This document shows positions 10,174 through 18,458 of a DNA stretch of 64,000 nucleotides, piece after piece. This DNA comes from Microbulbifer hainanensis (GTDB lineage: Bacteria > Pseudomonadota > Gammaproteobacteria > Pseudomonadales > Cellvibrionaceae). The notes under the pieces were generated by a model. The model did not search any database, was not told the origin of the DNA, and worked only from the letters and a program-made list of their open reading frames with translations. The DNA lies in assembly GCF_014904735.1 (NCBI RefSeq), contig NZ_JACZCR010000010.1, positions 62,001 to 126,000 of the forward strand, written 5' to 3'. Position numbers and translations under genes: made by a program. Position 1 is the first letter of the stretch. Each line of letters starts with the position of its first letter.

Positions 10174-10593
10174 TCAGCCGGCGAAGGGGGGAGCGCGGCA
10201 GCCATGTGCCGTACGCGGCGCTGCACACAGTGCCGGAACCCGCGGCAGCAAGCCGCGCAGGTGCCGGAGAATGGCAGAGCGAAATGTCTTGATGGAGGTA
10301 AGTAGCAGCAGATAATGCCGGTAAAGAATGAAATTCGATACCAGCAATCCCGCCAGGCAAATACCTGCGAGGACATCCAGGGCAAGGTTATCTTCCAGGG
10401 CCTGAAGTAGTTCAGCCACATTGGAGATGAGTCCGAAGTTGACCACCACGCAGGCCAGCCCGATGAAGATACTGATCAGTACCGCAAAGGCGAACACCAG
10501 CTTCTGCTCCATCCGGGGATCGAGCGAGGCGGTTTTGTTCATCGATACGGGGGGACTGATCGCTTTCAAAAACTCATCCAGCAGATAACTCAT
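10174..10593 (-). CDS. Small hypothetical membrane protein
   Basis: Not recognised. From ATG 10593 the product would be about 139 residues with two strong hydrophobic helices (KLVFAFAVLISIFIGLACVV and LDVLAGICLAGLLVSNFIL) followed by a basic tail. No good Shine-Dalgarno sequence is visible and a start at MNKTASL (10543) is equally possible. The frame remains open upstream, but that part lacks protein-like features. It sits upstream of cyoA in the same direction; a link to the oxidase is not supported. Confidence 0.4.
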   Translation of the reverse strand: MSYLLDEFLKAISPPVSMNKTASLDPRMEQKLVFAFAVLISIFIGLACVVVNFGLISNVAELLQALEDNLALDVLAGICLAGLLVSNFILYRHYLLLLTSIKTFRSAILRHLRGLLPRVPALCAAPRTAHGCRAPPFAG

Positions 10594-10965
10594 GCAGAAA
10601 ATACTGCGGGTGCAACAGGGGAGGTACAATTTTTGAACATCCCCAGCTGTCCGGGGCGCGCAGATTATCAAAGTTTGCCGAGACGCACAAAGCCTATTTG
10701 GGATTCCGACTGGCTCTCGCAGTGCTGGAGAGATAATAAAAAGGCCCTGCAAGTCCGCGCTGACAGGCACAACGAGGGCCGGCAAGGCCAGTGAATTCCA
10801 ACGGATAATGAAGACATGGAAAAAGAAAGAGCACAGCTCCGAAGCGCATGACTTTACGGTCAAATTGCGATGAATCCACGGCAGAGCACGGTCACCGTGT
10901 TACGCATTTTCTGCCGGAGTGCTGCGCCTCCCGTAAGGCCGGCCCCAGAGGCGCGGAGGCATCGA
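10594..10965. other. Intergenic stretch without a recognised gene
   Basis: About 370 bases in which both strands contain only short frames without recognisable motifs. Confidence 0.4.
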
Positions 10966-11271
10966 TCAGCCGCAGCTGCCGATAATGCAGAATCCATGGA
11001 CGAAAGGATCACTGCAGAACGTAACTGGCGGATAGCCCGCGCCCCAGTGTATCGCCTCGAATCTGCCACCCGCCGCTTGCACCTTTTGCAAAAACGTGGT
11101 CGAAGTCGTCACGCTAAAGTCGAGATGCAAAGCTGTCCAATGCCGGTCGTACAAGCGAACATCAAGCCTATCCTTCGCCGGATATGCCCCTGCTGGCTTG
11201 ACCAAGAGACCAGGCCCGGCGACCCGCAAATTGCCTACGCTATCGACCGGCCAATTGGCTGATAGCCCCAA
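10966..11271 (-). pseudogene. C-terminal remnant of a VOC/glyoxalase-fold protein
   Basis: The frame ends with segments typical of the second half of a VOC-family protein: LYDRHWTALHLDFSVTTSTTF, LQKVQAAGGRFEAIHWG and SDPFVHGFCII (usually DPFGHGFCLI). Members are normally about 120-130 residues. Here the N-terminal beta-alpha-beta-beta-beta part with its first metal ligand is missing; the frame opens only with a TTG inside the end of the neighbouring gene. It is therefore read as a truncated relic. An intact but very diverged N-terminus cannot be fully excluded. Confidence 0.5.
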
Positions 11272-11560
11272 AGCTCCAATACAACAACCAACAGACGATT
11301 AGAAAATTTAATATCACAACGATTTTGTAGGTTACCGGGTCTTCATCCAGATGCTTCCCCAGGTGCCACATGCCACTAAGCCTTCGCTTTGTCTTCAACT
11401 GGATCAGCAATGGTGCGATACCACCTATCGGCATAACCAGCGCAAATAGATACAGCATTGGCCGCACCTTCGCTGCGTATGCAATAAACGCAATTACTAT
11501 TAGGCAGGCTATCCATAGGAAAAAAACCCATGCGTAGCTCGTCCCCTTTTCTGACTTCAT
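11240..11560 (-). CDS. Small hypothetical membrane protein (three hydrophobic segments)
   Basis: Not recognised. From MKSEKGTSYAW (11560) the product is 106 residues with three hydrophobic segments (AWVFFLWIACLIVIAFIAYA, MLYLFALVMPIGGIAPLLI and IVVILNFLIVCWLLYWSFG) separated by basic loops. Codon usage is more AT-rich than in the cyo genes. The 3' end overlaps the open frame of the VOC remnant by about 30 bases. Confidence 0.55.
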   Translation of the reverse strand: MKSEKGTSYAWVFFLWIACLIVIAFIAYAAKVRPMLYLFALVMPIGGIAPLLIQLKTKRRLSGMWHLGKHLDEDPVTYKIVVILNFLIVCWLLYWSFGAISQLAGR

Positions 11561-11720
11561 TTCTACCCACACAAAAAGCCAGGCACAACGCGTCGATACA
11601 ATTGAACGCCTGCTGGCACTATTCGTTAGCTATTTCTAAAAATTAAACCCTGTGAGTTTAGTACAGCAACTTACAACTGGACTCGATTAAACATCTTGAG
11701 CCAATGCATCCTGACTGCGT

Positions 11721-12155
11721 TTACTGGTCGCTTTTCAAATTCACAATGGAGAAATGGTGACTCGCGATGTTAAAGCCTTCCCGCAGGTAAAACTTATGTG
11801 CCGGGAAACGCTGTACACCGGAATCCAAATGGATTTGTTCACAGCCAATTTCCAGTGCGTAGTCTTTGAGCCAGCGTATCAAGAACTCACCAACCCCACT
11901 AGAACGGTGGCTGGCGCTGGTCACCAGGTCATCGATGTAGATATGCTTCCCCCATGCCAGCTTCTCGCCAACAACAAAACCGGCAACCGCCAGCACTCCT
12001 GCGGATGACTTCACATAAATCACCTGGTACCCATTGGATTCTTGCTTTTTAATCTGCGCCGACAGAGATTCGGCATCATAGCCTGTACGTAATTGCAGCA
12101 ATACTTCGAGTACCGCCAGATAATCAGAGTTATCCTCCAAAAACCTTACTTCCAT
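11721..12155 (-). CDS. GNAT-family N-acetyltransferase
   Basis: From ATG 12155, just after GGGGGAG, the product is 144 residues. The acetyl-CoA binding motif A is seen in HIYIDDLVTSASHRSSGVGE with the helix EFLIRWLKDYALEIGC, followed by the motif B region IHLDSGVQRFPAHKFYLREGF. The substrate is unknown; the family includes antibiotic, amine and peptide acetyltransferases. It lies in a run of small AT-richer accessory genes, all on the minus strand. Confidence 0.85.
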   Translation of the reverse strand: MEVRFLEDNSDYLAVLEVLLQLRTGYDAESLSAQIKKQESNGYQVIYVKSSAGVLAVAGFVVGEKLAWGKHIYIDDLVTSASHRSSGVGEFLIRWLKDYALEIGCEQIHLDSGVQRFPAHKFYLREGFNIASHHFSIVNLKSDQ

Positions 12156-12243
12156 TTCTCCCCCATTGACCAATAAAGCCGTAACAACCTCTCAAACTAT
12201 CAAACCTTCCAGCTTACTGCAGCAAAGACGCCTAGCTATTCTC

Positions 12244-12639
12244 TTACGCGCCAACCGGACGGTCGACACTATGCGAAGTCGGTTGAGGCGTTATCGTCAT
12301 CACTTTAACTCCATCAGGAGATTCAAAGCGATGCCAGATACCTTGTGGAATAACTAACATTTGACCAGCTGCTAGATGGTTACGCTGTTCCTGGCCATCC
12401 ATTAGAAGTATTAATGTGGTCTCACCGCCCAAAACATGGACGAATTCATCACCGTTAGGATGTTGCTCCCATTCACTGAAGCCGGAATAGTGCGAAACAT
12501 AGATACCGCCATCTCGATATTCAGATAACAAAGCAAAGGCGTCCCGAGCCTCCTCATCTGTAGTTTCAGGAGTTCTCCCATTCAGGAATTTTACTCTGGA
12601 AAATTCATCACCAATTGTAATGGCTACTGACTTTGACAT
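12244..12639 (-). CDS. Small cupin-domain protein
   Basis: Single cupin fold of about 131 residues. Motif 1 is EWEQHPNGDEFVHVLGGETTL and motif 2 is GQMLVIPQGIWHRFES, giving an H...E...H metal set. Such proteins are often annotated as hypothetical cupins acting on sugars or small acids, and the reaction is not known. The start at ATG 12639 was chosen over 12654 because GGGAAA lies nine bases upstream; both are plausible. Confidence 0.8.
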   Translation of the reverse strand: MSKSVAITIGDEFSRVKFLNGRTPETTDEEARDAFALLSEYRDGGIYVSHYSGFSEWEQHPNGDEFVHVLGGETTLILLMDGQEQRNHLAAGQMLVIPQGIWHRFESPDGVKVMTITPQPTSHSVDRPVGA

Positions 12640-12773
12640 TAACAGGTTTCCCATAGACAAATAGTACTGTAATCAGACACGAACAATCTGCGACTAACCG
12701 TGTACAGACTCACACTCTTAGGAAGGCGACAGCGGTAAAATTTACACATATAGCCATCGATTCAATCGCCGGG

Positions 12774-13208
12774 CTACGCCTCTGTTTCCCGTACTCTCTC
12801 TTCACTTCCTGGCCAGGACTCATATTGTGGTAGCCCATCATTGATTTCATACCAGGAGGCTTTTGAAGCAGTGAATATATTTGCCTCCGGCTTTGAATCA
12901 ACCCCCTCCAGAGCACCCAGCGCAACACCTAATACATTGGGCTTATCCTCATAGGTACTGTGCAACGGAGATCCACATACTCTGCAAAAGTATTTTGTGA
13001 CATTATCTGAAGACTTGAATGAACTCAGAAGTTCCCGGCCAGTAAGCAGTTCAAATTGAGAAACATCAATTGAAGCACGCGTACGGAAAGGAGCCCCATG
13101 CCATCGACGGCATTTTGAGCAGTGGCAATTATATACCGGACCGAGCCCTCCGGAAATTCTGTATTTTACGCCCTCGCATAGGCATTTTCCGTGAATACTT
13201 TTCATCAT
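12774..13208 (-). CDS. GFA-family (glutathione-dependent formaldehyde-activating/CENP-V-like) protein
   Basis: About 144 residues with the zinc-cysteine pattern of the GFA fold: HGKCLCEGVKYRI, YNCHCSKCRRWHGA and FCRVCGSPLHSTY. The last pair lies in the usual beta tent motif. The name does not prove formaldehyde chemistry; many members are of unknown function. It is the first gene of the minus-strand GFA/cupin/GNAT run. Confidence 0.85.
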   Translation of the reverse strand: MMKSIHGKCLCEGVKYRISGGLGPVYNCHCSKCRRWHGAPFRTRASIDVSQFELLTGRELLSSFKSSDNVTKYFCRVCGSPLHSTYEDKPNVLGVALGALEGVDSKPEANIFTASKASWYEINDGLPQYESWPGSEERVRETEA

Positions 13209-13217
13209 CTTTCCCAA

Positions 13218-13603
13218 TAGGTGTAACGCCCCTATAGGGGACGATCAATACTGTGCATTGTTTACGCAAAACCTGTAATGAAGTGACTCACACAAAACTT
13301 GTACCGCGTTAGAGGTTCTTCTTCACCCACAGAAACCAGCCAAAAAGCAATGACCCTTTACGACAGATCAACTTCAACGTCACTGAAAACCATCTCTCTC
13401 GAACTTTCGATATTATTTTTTTATGAATGAAAATGATAGCTCACCCAAAAAATAGTGACACGAAGACAACAACTGCCAGAACGCAAGAGCATTTTTTCAT
13501 TGCTAGACTTTACCGTTTGGCGCCCACTTCAAGGCACATATGTCTCGATATGGCGGCGAGGTTGCACAGCCTCTCAAAGCTAGCCCGCAACGCCCTTTCT
13601 GGC
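13218..13603. other. AT-rich intergenic region
   Basis: No gene recognised in 386 bases. It contains a 12-base perfect palindrome CCCCTATAGGGG at 13229-13240, close upstream of the GFA gene, and a short AT-rich stretch near 13410-13440. Confidence 0.4.
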
Positions 13604-14332
13604 TCATTCAGCGCCATAAGTAGCCTTATATTCTCCGGGAATATCAACAGGATATAACGAGCCTGACAAAGCCAAAATAATGATCAGCGATACCGCAGCT
13701 CCGCATGAAATAATGGCGCAGCCTATCCAGTTTCTTCCCTTCTGCGTCAATCGTGCGCGCGTCAGCCAGTGGGCGGCACACGCTAAATGACTAAATACGG
13801 CCACCACCGCGAGGAAATAGTATGGAACAAAGTAGAATTGGAAAGGCGGCACGTGAATACCAGCTGCCGCAAAATAGAAATTTGTATCGAGGTGCAACAG
13901 GCTTCTTCCGTACAACACGGCACCCACATGGTTCAGGAGAAAAAACGCGAGATATCCGCCGGAGATAGCCTGCAGCCGATCATAGAACCCCCGTCGCTGG
14001 CCCCACCGATTCTTGATGAACAGGACACCTGAGCAAATCTGGAATAAAACACAACCAAGAAGCAATGCCTCGATCGCCGGTTGGCGGTACAGGTGCCGGA
14101 AGGACTCCATAAAATCAATATGCGCATCGATACCCTGAACGGCCAACAAGTGATTGAACACATGGACAATCACGAACGCTCCGATAACGCAAGCGGATAG
14201 CCGGTGTAAGGTATGGATAATCTGGGTGTCCCCGGTAGCTCCTTCGTTAGCAACAGCGGCCGAAGCGTATCCCAGGCTCTCCGGCCCATGCTTTTCGCGC
14301 GAAAATTTGACGAGTTTGCTAAATGGTACCAT
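13604..14332 (-). CDS. Orphan cytochrome-b-like integral membrane protein (SdhC/FrdC-like)
   Basis: 242 residues with five hydrophobic segments and histidines placed inside or near membrane helices (TLHRLSACVIGAFVIVHVFN, FFLLNHVGAVLYGR, FSHLACAAHW), as in di-heme cytochrome b anchors of succinate dehydrogenase or fumarate reductase. A GGAAAGGA Shine-Dalgarno sequence precedes the ATG. No flavoprotein or iron-sulfur subunit gene is next to it, so partner and role are unknown. The family assignment is an inference from the histidine and helix pattern. Confidence 0.5.
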   Translation of the reverse strand: MVPFSKLVKFSREKHGPESLGYASAAVANEGATGDTQIIHTLHRLSACVIGAFVIVHVFNHLLAVQGIDAHIDFMESFRHLYRQPAIEALLLGCVLFQICSGVLFIKNRWGQRRGFYDRLQAISGGYLAFFLLNHVGAVLYGRSLLHLDTNFYFAAAGIHVPPFQFYFVPYYFLAVVAVFSHLACAAHWLTRARLTQKGRNWIGCAIISCGAAVSLIIILALSGSLYPVDIPGEYKATYGAE

Positions 14333-14540
14333 TTCGGAATCCTTTCCTTGTGACGCATGCGGCAGTGAGTGCCTTACGGCAACAATTGAAGCAGATGATT
14401 CCTACAACTTTATTGCCATAGCTTTGTCTTGTCGAACCACAATCACGGTATTCGTTATTGGACAAAACCACTCCAACCAGTAAATTCGCCCTCGACACCA
14501 CATCCATCAGCGCAGCCTGTAGCGCAGTCAACCATCAATA

Positions 14541-14571
14541 AAAAAGGTGCGCACCGTTTCCGGTACGCGCC
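14541..14571 (-). terminator. Probable rho-independent terminator
   Basis: Read on the minus strand it is an imperfect 10-base-pair stem (GGCGCGTACC with GGTGCGCACC, one mismatch and one G-T pair) with a six-base loop, followed by a run of Ts. It lies just downstream of the amine oxidase remnant. Confidence 0.6.
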
Positions 14572-14593
14572 TATCGTTTTCGCCCCAGGCGAA

Positions 14594-15454
14594 TTAGGCC
14601 TGGTGAATCTCCTGCGCTGCGCGTTCGCCGGTGGAGATATTGTCCGCAATCGACAGGAAGTGGTTGATATCCTCGCTGCTCAGCGCGGCGAATGGTTTGT
14701 CGCCGCCGATTTCGCGGCCATAGTTCGCGCCAAAGAAATCCACCAGCACACCGTCGGTGGTGCCGGTAACCGAGGTGCAGTCCAAGGTATCCAGCATTTC
14801 CGGGCGGCCGACGTAGCTGACACCGTTGGGGGGAAAGGTATCGCCATCGATAACCTGCAGCTGCGTCCACGGGCGGGTGGCGCAGTGGTTCGCCAGCTTG
14901 CCGTTGCTGCCAAACGCCATACGCTCGATCGCCATGCGCCTTTCTGCGCGGAAGGCATTGTACCGGCGCGGCTCAATGTCCACGTCGCGGAGCATTGAGA
15001 AAGGAATGGCCAGTACCTGGCGATCGCAGGTGTACTCGTAGCCGTCGGCGAACGAGAGCCGGTATGGGCCGTTGATATCGCCCTTGATTGCGGAAAGTTT
15101 GCGCCCGGTCTCGATACAGCCCTCCGGCAGCTCCTCAACCATGCGACTGACCAGCAGGTCGTTACCACCGACGATGGGGAAGCGCTCGTCGGTACTGACC
15201 AATGGCAGTGCAGTATTGATCGGGTTCCAGGCCAACAGGTAAATCAGGTTCAGGGCGGTCTGGTCCTCCGGCTGCAGGCCGTACTCGGCCACAATATCCG
15301 ACCGGAAGACCTGTCCCATAATGGAGTTAGCGCCGATACCCACGTGATCCAGCCAGGTATTCACATCGACATAATCCAGCTCGCGGTGCATCGCATTGTT
15401 GTTGTCATATGTCAGCAGCCACGGCGCATCAGACCCGCAAGGGGGGAGAGAGAT
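14594..15454 (-). pseudogene. Decayed flavin amine oxidase (N-terminal FAD domain and part of C-terminus missing)
   Basis: The reading frame is homologous to the middle of flavin monoamine oxidases: AMHRELDYVDVNTWLD, LIYLLAWNPINTALPL, FPIVGGNDLLVSRMVEELP and SNGKLANHC. It opens after a TAA at 15455-15457 with no GxGxxG dinucleotide-binding part. Near the end, FLSIADN runs directly into ISTGERAAQEI, the family's extreme C-terminal motif. The usual FAGEHT-type FAD segment just before that motif is therefore missing. At most about 287 residues remain of a usual 450 or more. Non-functional as a flavoenzyme; an expressed fragment is unlikely. Confidence 0.75.
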
Positions 15455-16277
15455 TTACGGCTTCTCATTTTGTCGTTTATCTAAAGCCTGGTGAGTTTAG
15501 AGAAGCGCTAACCCCGTTTCGAAACTGCCCTGAAAATCCCGCTGAGAAGCCATGGACTGACTTAACGCCTCCGGAAGACCCAATAACCGCAGGGCCGCGG
15601 TAAAAGCGCAATGGCTGAAACCCCATGTTCGCACCGCGCCGCTGGTCGCGTTGCCCGGTAGTGTCGCCCGAGCATAACCGCCCAGCTTATTATTCAAAAT
15701 CGAAATAATATTTGCGCCACTGTACAGATACGTGCCGAAGGCTGAATGAAAATTCGCCTTTTTGAGGAGTTTTTTGCACATTGCGCGAATCAACTTTGTG
15801 GGCCCGCAAAGAGAGCGAACCAACCTGGTGCATTTGCGCAGACACCGGCGGTGCAGCCGGGATCCTTGAAGGCCGGATAACCAAACTCGTGTGTCAAACA
15901 CGCACCGGCAATATCGCGCGGGACGCGGAGCAGGCCTGCCCGCAGCCACAGCTCTCCGCGCCGATTCATCCCATCGCGCGCGCCCGCCAATTTATCGTTT
16001 CGATCTATCGGTTTTTTCAGTCATACCCAATTGATGTAATGGTGATTTTTTCAGCACCCTACCATCGTTGGCACTTGCTGCGGTTGCGACCGCCGTGAGC
16101 CCATTCTGCGGCCAAGGCCGGGAAACACCGGCGAGCTGCTTTGGGGAAAGCCACAGCCTGTTGTCGCGTCGTAAAGACGTGAGGGAGTTTTTTACCCCGC
16201 GAGCGCACGCGCATCGGGCACAGCTTGCAAGTCGCTGTTATCGCAACAGTTGTCGTCTGCAAAATGAGAGGTGCGCA
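15455..16277. other. Long intergenic region without a recognised gene
   Basis: About 820 bases. The open frames present (for example 15497-15949 minus) show no signal peptide, motif or protein-like composition and look random. It probably contains debris of the amine oxidase locus and, at its right end, the promoter and Shine-Dalgarno (GAGAGGTG) of the L,D-transpeptidase. Confidence 0.5.
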
Positions 16278-16886
16278 ATGCAAAGCCATCGTTCGCTGCT
16301 GAAAAAATGTCTACTCACCGGTACGCTGCTGCTCAGCGGCGCCACCCTGTTTTCACCCTTTGCCCAGGCCCGGGACTATCGCAATCCCTACAGCCCACCG
16401 CCATACATGAACGAAGATCCCAGGGTCAACGCGAGGGCCTGGTGGCGCAGCGACGTTTATGGCGGCACGCCCTATATCAGGATCGACCTGAGCGAACAGA
16501 TGGCCTATTTCTATAAGGGTGGAAGGCTCGCGGGGGTTTCTCCTGTTTCCACGGGAATGGCCGGACACCGGACACCGACCGGTAATTTCCGCATCTCGGA
16601 GAAGTCGTATAGCCACCGCTCCAATCTCTACGGCCACTACGTGGATCGCCGCGGCTATGTACTGCGTAGCAACGTCGACATACGCCGCGACCGCAGACCG
16701 CCGGGAGCCGTTTTCCGCGGCGCATCCATGGACTTCATGATGCGCGTGAATGGCGCCGTCACCATGCACGCTGGCCGCGTGCCGGGATATCCGGCCTCTC
16801 ATGGCTGTATCCGCCTGCCGTGGCACATGGCCAAAATCTTTTTCTCCCACGCCACCGTCGGCACCAAGGTCTCCATCGTGCCTTAA
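16278..16886 (+). CDS. L,D-transpeptidase (YkuD domain)
   Basis: A 202-residue secreted protein with a signal peptide (LLKKCLLTGTLLLSGATLFS). The YkuD catalytic signature is at the end, YPASHGCIRLPWHMAK, with H175 and C177 as catalytic residues; the preceding GAVTMHAGRVPG is also typical. The start at 16278 has GAGAGGTG upstream; the longer frame from 16068 has no support. It probably forms 3-3 peptidoglycan crosslinks or attaches lipoprotein to peptidoglycan in the periplasm. It is convergent with the AGCS symporter across a shared terminator. Confidence 0.9.
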   Translation: MQSHRSLLKKCLLTGTLLLSGATLFSPFAQARDYRNPYSPPPYMNEDPRVNARAWWRSDVYGGTPYIRIDLSEQMAYFYKGGRLAGVSPVSTGMAGHRTPTGNFRISEKSYSHRSNLYGHYVDRRGYVLRSNVDIRRDRRPPGAVFRGASMDFMMRVNGAVTMHAGRVPGYPASHGCIRLPWHMAKIFFSHATVGTKVSIVP

Positions 16887-16909
16887 TGCCAACGAGTTTA
16901 ATCAGACAT

Positions 16910-16943
16910 AAAAAAAGCCGAAGCTTTCGCTTCGGCTTTTTTT
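16910..16943. terminator. Bidirectional rho-independent terminator
   Basis: Perfect stem AAGCCGAAGC/GCTTCGGCTT with a TTTC loop, flanked by A and T runs on both sides, between two convergent genes. It should work for both strands. Confidence 0.95.
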
Positions 16944-16954
16944 ATCACTGGCCA

Positions 16955-18373
16955 TTACGCCTCGCGCTTTTGTACCGGCGGCGCCGCCGTTTTTTCCTCC
17001 CGGGCCAGCGCAGTGAAATAATCGTGCGCAGCGCGGTTGACCCGCTTAGCCAGCAGCAGTGTGGAAACCATGGTCGGCACCGCCATCACTGCGTACATGC
17101 CGATGATGATACTGTTCACCGCATTCAGTGAGGCCACGGCGCCGATAACAATCAACGCGATATAGGCCACAGTATAAAAACCCTGGAAACGGTTGCCGAA
17201 CAGGAAGACAAAACACTTCACGCCGTAATACCAGAAGGTGACGATGGTGCTGAAGGCGAGCGGGATGACCATCAGCAGTAACAGCAGCGGACCGATGCCG
17301 CCGAACACCTGGGAGAAGGCGTCCGCCGTCAGGGAAACGCCCTCGATACCCTCGCCGTGCTGCCAGGCACCGGTGAGCAGGATCACCAGCGCTGTGCAGG
17401 TGCAGATCACCAGTGTATCGATGATCGGGCCCGTCATCGCGACCACACCTTCGCGAATCGGCTCGGTGGTTTTGGCCGCACCGTGCGCGAGGGACTCGGT
17501 GCCGATACCCGCCTCATTGGAAAATGCCCCGCGGCTGATACCGGTGGTAATCACTGCGCCGAGTGCGCCGCCGGCCACCGCCTGGCCGCTGAATGCATCG
17601 GAGAAAATCAGCGCGAATGCGCCGGGCACCTGCTGCCAGAAATATCCGATCACGATCAGCGTCAGCACCAGGTAAAAAAGCACCATGCCCGGCACAATGC
17701 GCACTGCGAATTTGCCGATGCGCTGAATGCGCCCGGCGATGACAATCGCGGCGAGCACCGCCAGTGCGCCGCCGACAAGGAAATTGAACAGCAGCGCATT
17801 GTCTTCGCTGACCCATCCCAGTGGCACGGCGAAGGATTCACGCAGCAGCTGTACCGTCTGGTTGGACTGGAACACCGGCAGCGCGCCACACAGACCCGCC
17901 ACCGCAAACAGCAGTGCCAGCGGCATCCACTTGCGCCCCAGCCCCTCGCGGATGACATACATGGGGCCGCCCTGCAGTTCGCCCGCCGCATCGCGGCCGC
18001 GATACATCACCGCCAGCGATGCGGTATAGAACTTGGTCGCCACCCCCACCAGCGCCGTCACCCACATCCAGAAAATGGCGCCTGGCCCGCCGGTGCTGAT
18101 GGCGATGGCCACGCCGGCGATATTGCCGAGCCCGAGGGTGCCCGATAATGCGGTGGACAACGCCTGCCGGTGCGGCACCTGGCCCGGGTCGTCGGGATTG
18201 TCGTACTTGCCCCGCAGCAGGTCGATGCTGTGGCCGAGGTGGCGGTAGGGACGCGCGCGGGAGCTAATCAGCAGGAAGAGCCCGCCCCCCACCAGCAGTA
18301 CCAGCAATGGCGTGCCCCAGACGAAGGCGGCAAAAGCGGCGAGCGCGGAGTCGATAGCGGCAAAAACAGACAT
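16955..18373 (-). CDS. Sodium:alanine/glycine symporter of the AGCS family
   Basis: 472 residues with about eleven transmembrane segments. Family signatures are GTLGLGNIAGVAIAISTGGP, FWMWVTALVGVATKF, LQGGPMYVIREGLG and GAFSNEAGIGTESLAHGAAK. It imports small neutral amino acids with Na+ across the inner membrane. It lies 85 bases downstream of the LacI-family gene on the same strand, so it may be read from the same transcript, though an amino-acid carrier is an unexpected neighbour for a sugar-type regulator. Confidence 0.92.
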   Translation of the reverse strand: MSVFAAIDSALAAFAAFVWGTPLLVLLVGGGLFLLISSRARPYRHLGHSIDLLRGKYDNPDDPGQVPHRQALSTALSGTLGLGNIAGVAIAISTGGPGAIFWMWVTALVGVATKFYTASLAVMYRGRDAAGELQGGPMYVIREGLGRKWMPLALLFAVAGLCGALPVFQSNQTVQLLRESFAVPLGWVSEDNALLFNFLVGGALAVLAAIVIAGRIQRIGKFAVRIVPGMVLFYLVLTLIVIGYFWQQVPGAFALIFSDAFSGQAVAGGALGAVITTGISRGAFSNEAGIGTESLAHGAAKTTEPIREGVVAMTGPIIDTLVICTCTALVILLTGAWQHGEGIEGVSLTADAFSQVFGGIGPLLLLLMVIPLAFSTIVTFWYYGVKCFVFLFGNRFQGFYTVAYIALIVIGAVASLNAVNSIIIGMYAVMAVPTMVSTLLLAKRVNRAAHDYFTALAREEKTAAPPVQKREA

Positions 18374-18458
18374 GAAACGGCAATCCGGCGGTTTTCAGTG
18401 GAACGAACCGGTTATGCTCGCTCAATGGAGGCAAAATCTCAAATGCGCGAGTGGCCGG

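Noticed and set aside
13229..13240. Palindrome CCCCTATAGGGG as an operator of the GFA gene
   Set aside because: Single occurrence, no second copy, and position relative to any promoter is unclear.
11573..13320. Possible integron attC sites in the gaps of the GNAT/cupin/GFA run (for example near 11600-11635 and 13220-13315)
   Set aside because: Some short complementary ends are present (TAACGC...GCGTTA at 13222 and 13306), but core boxes have mismatches, inner arms do not pair and the sites differ from each other. Without a covariance-model search this is not supported.
15497..15949. 150-codon minus-strand frame upstream of the amine oxidase relic
   Set aside because: Composition is Arg/Cys-rich and random-looking, with no domain, signal peptide or ribosome site.
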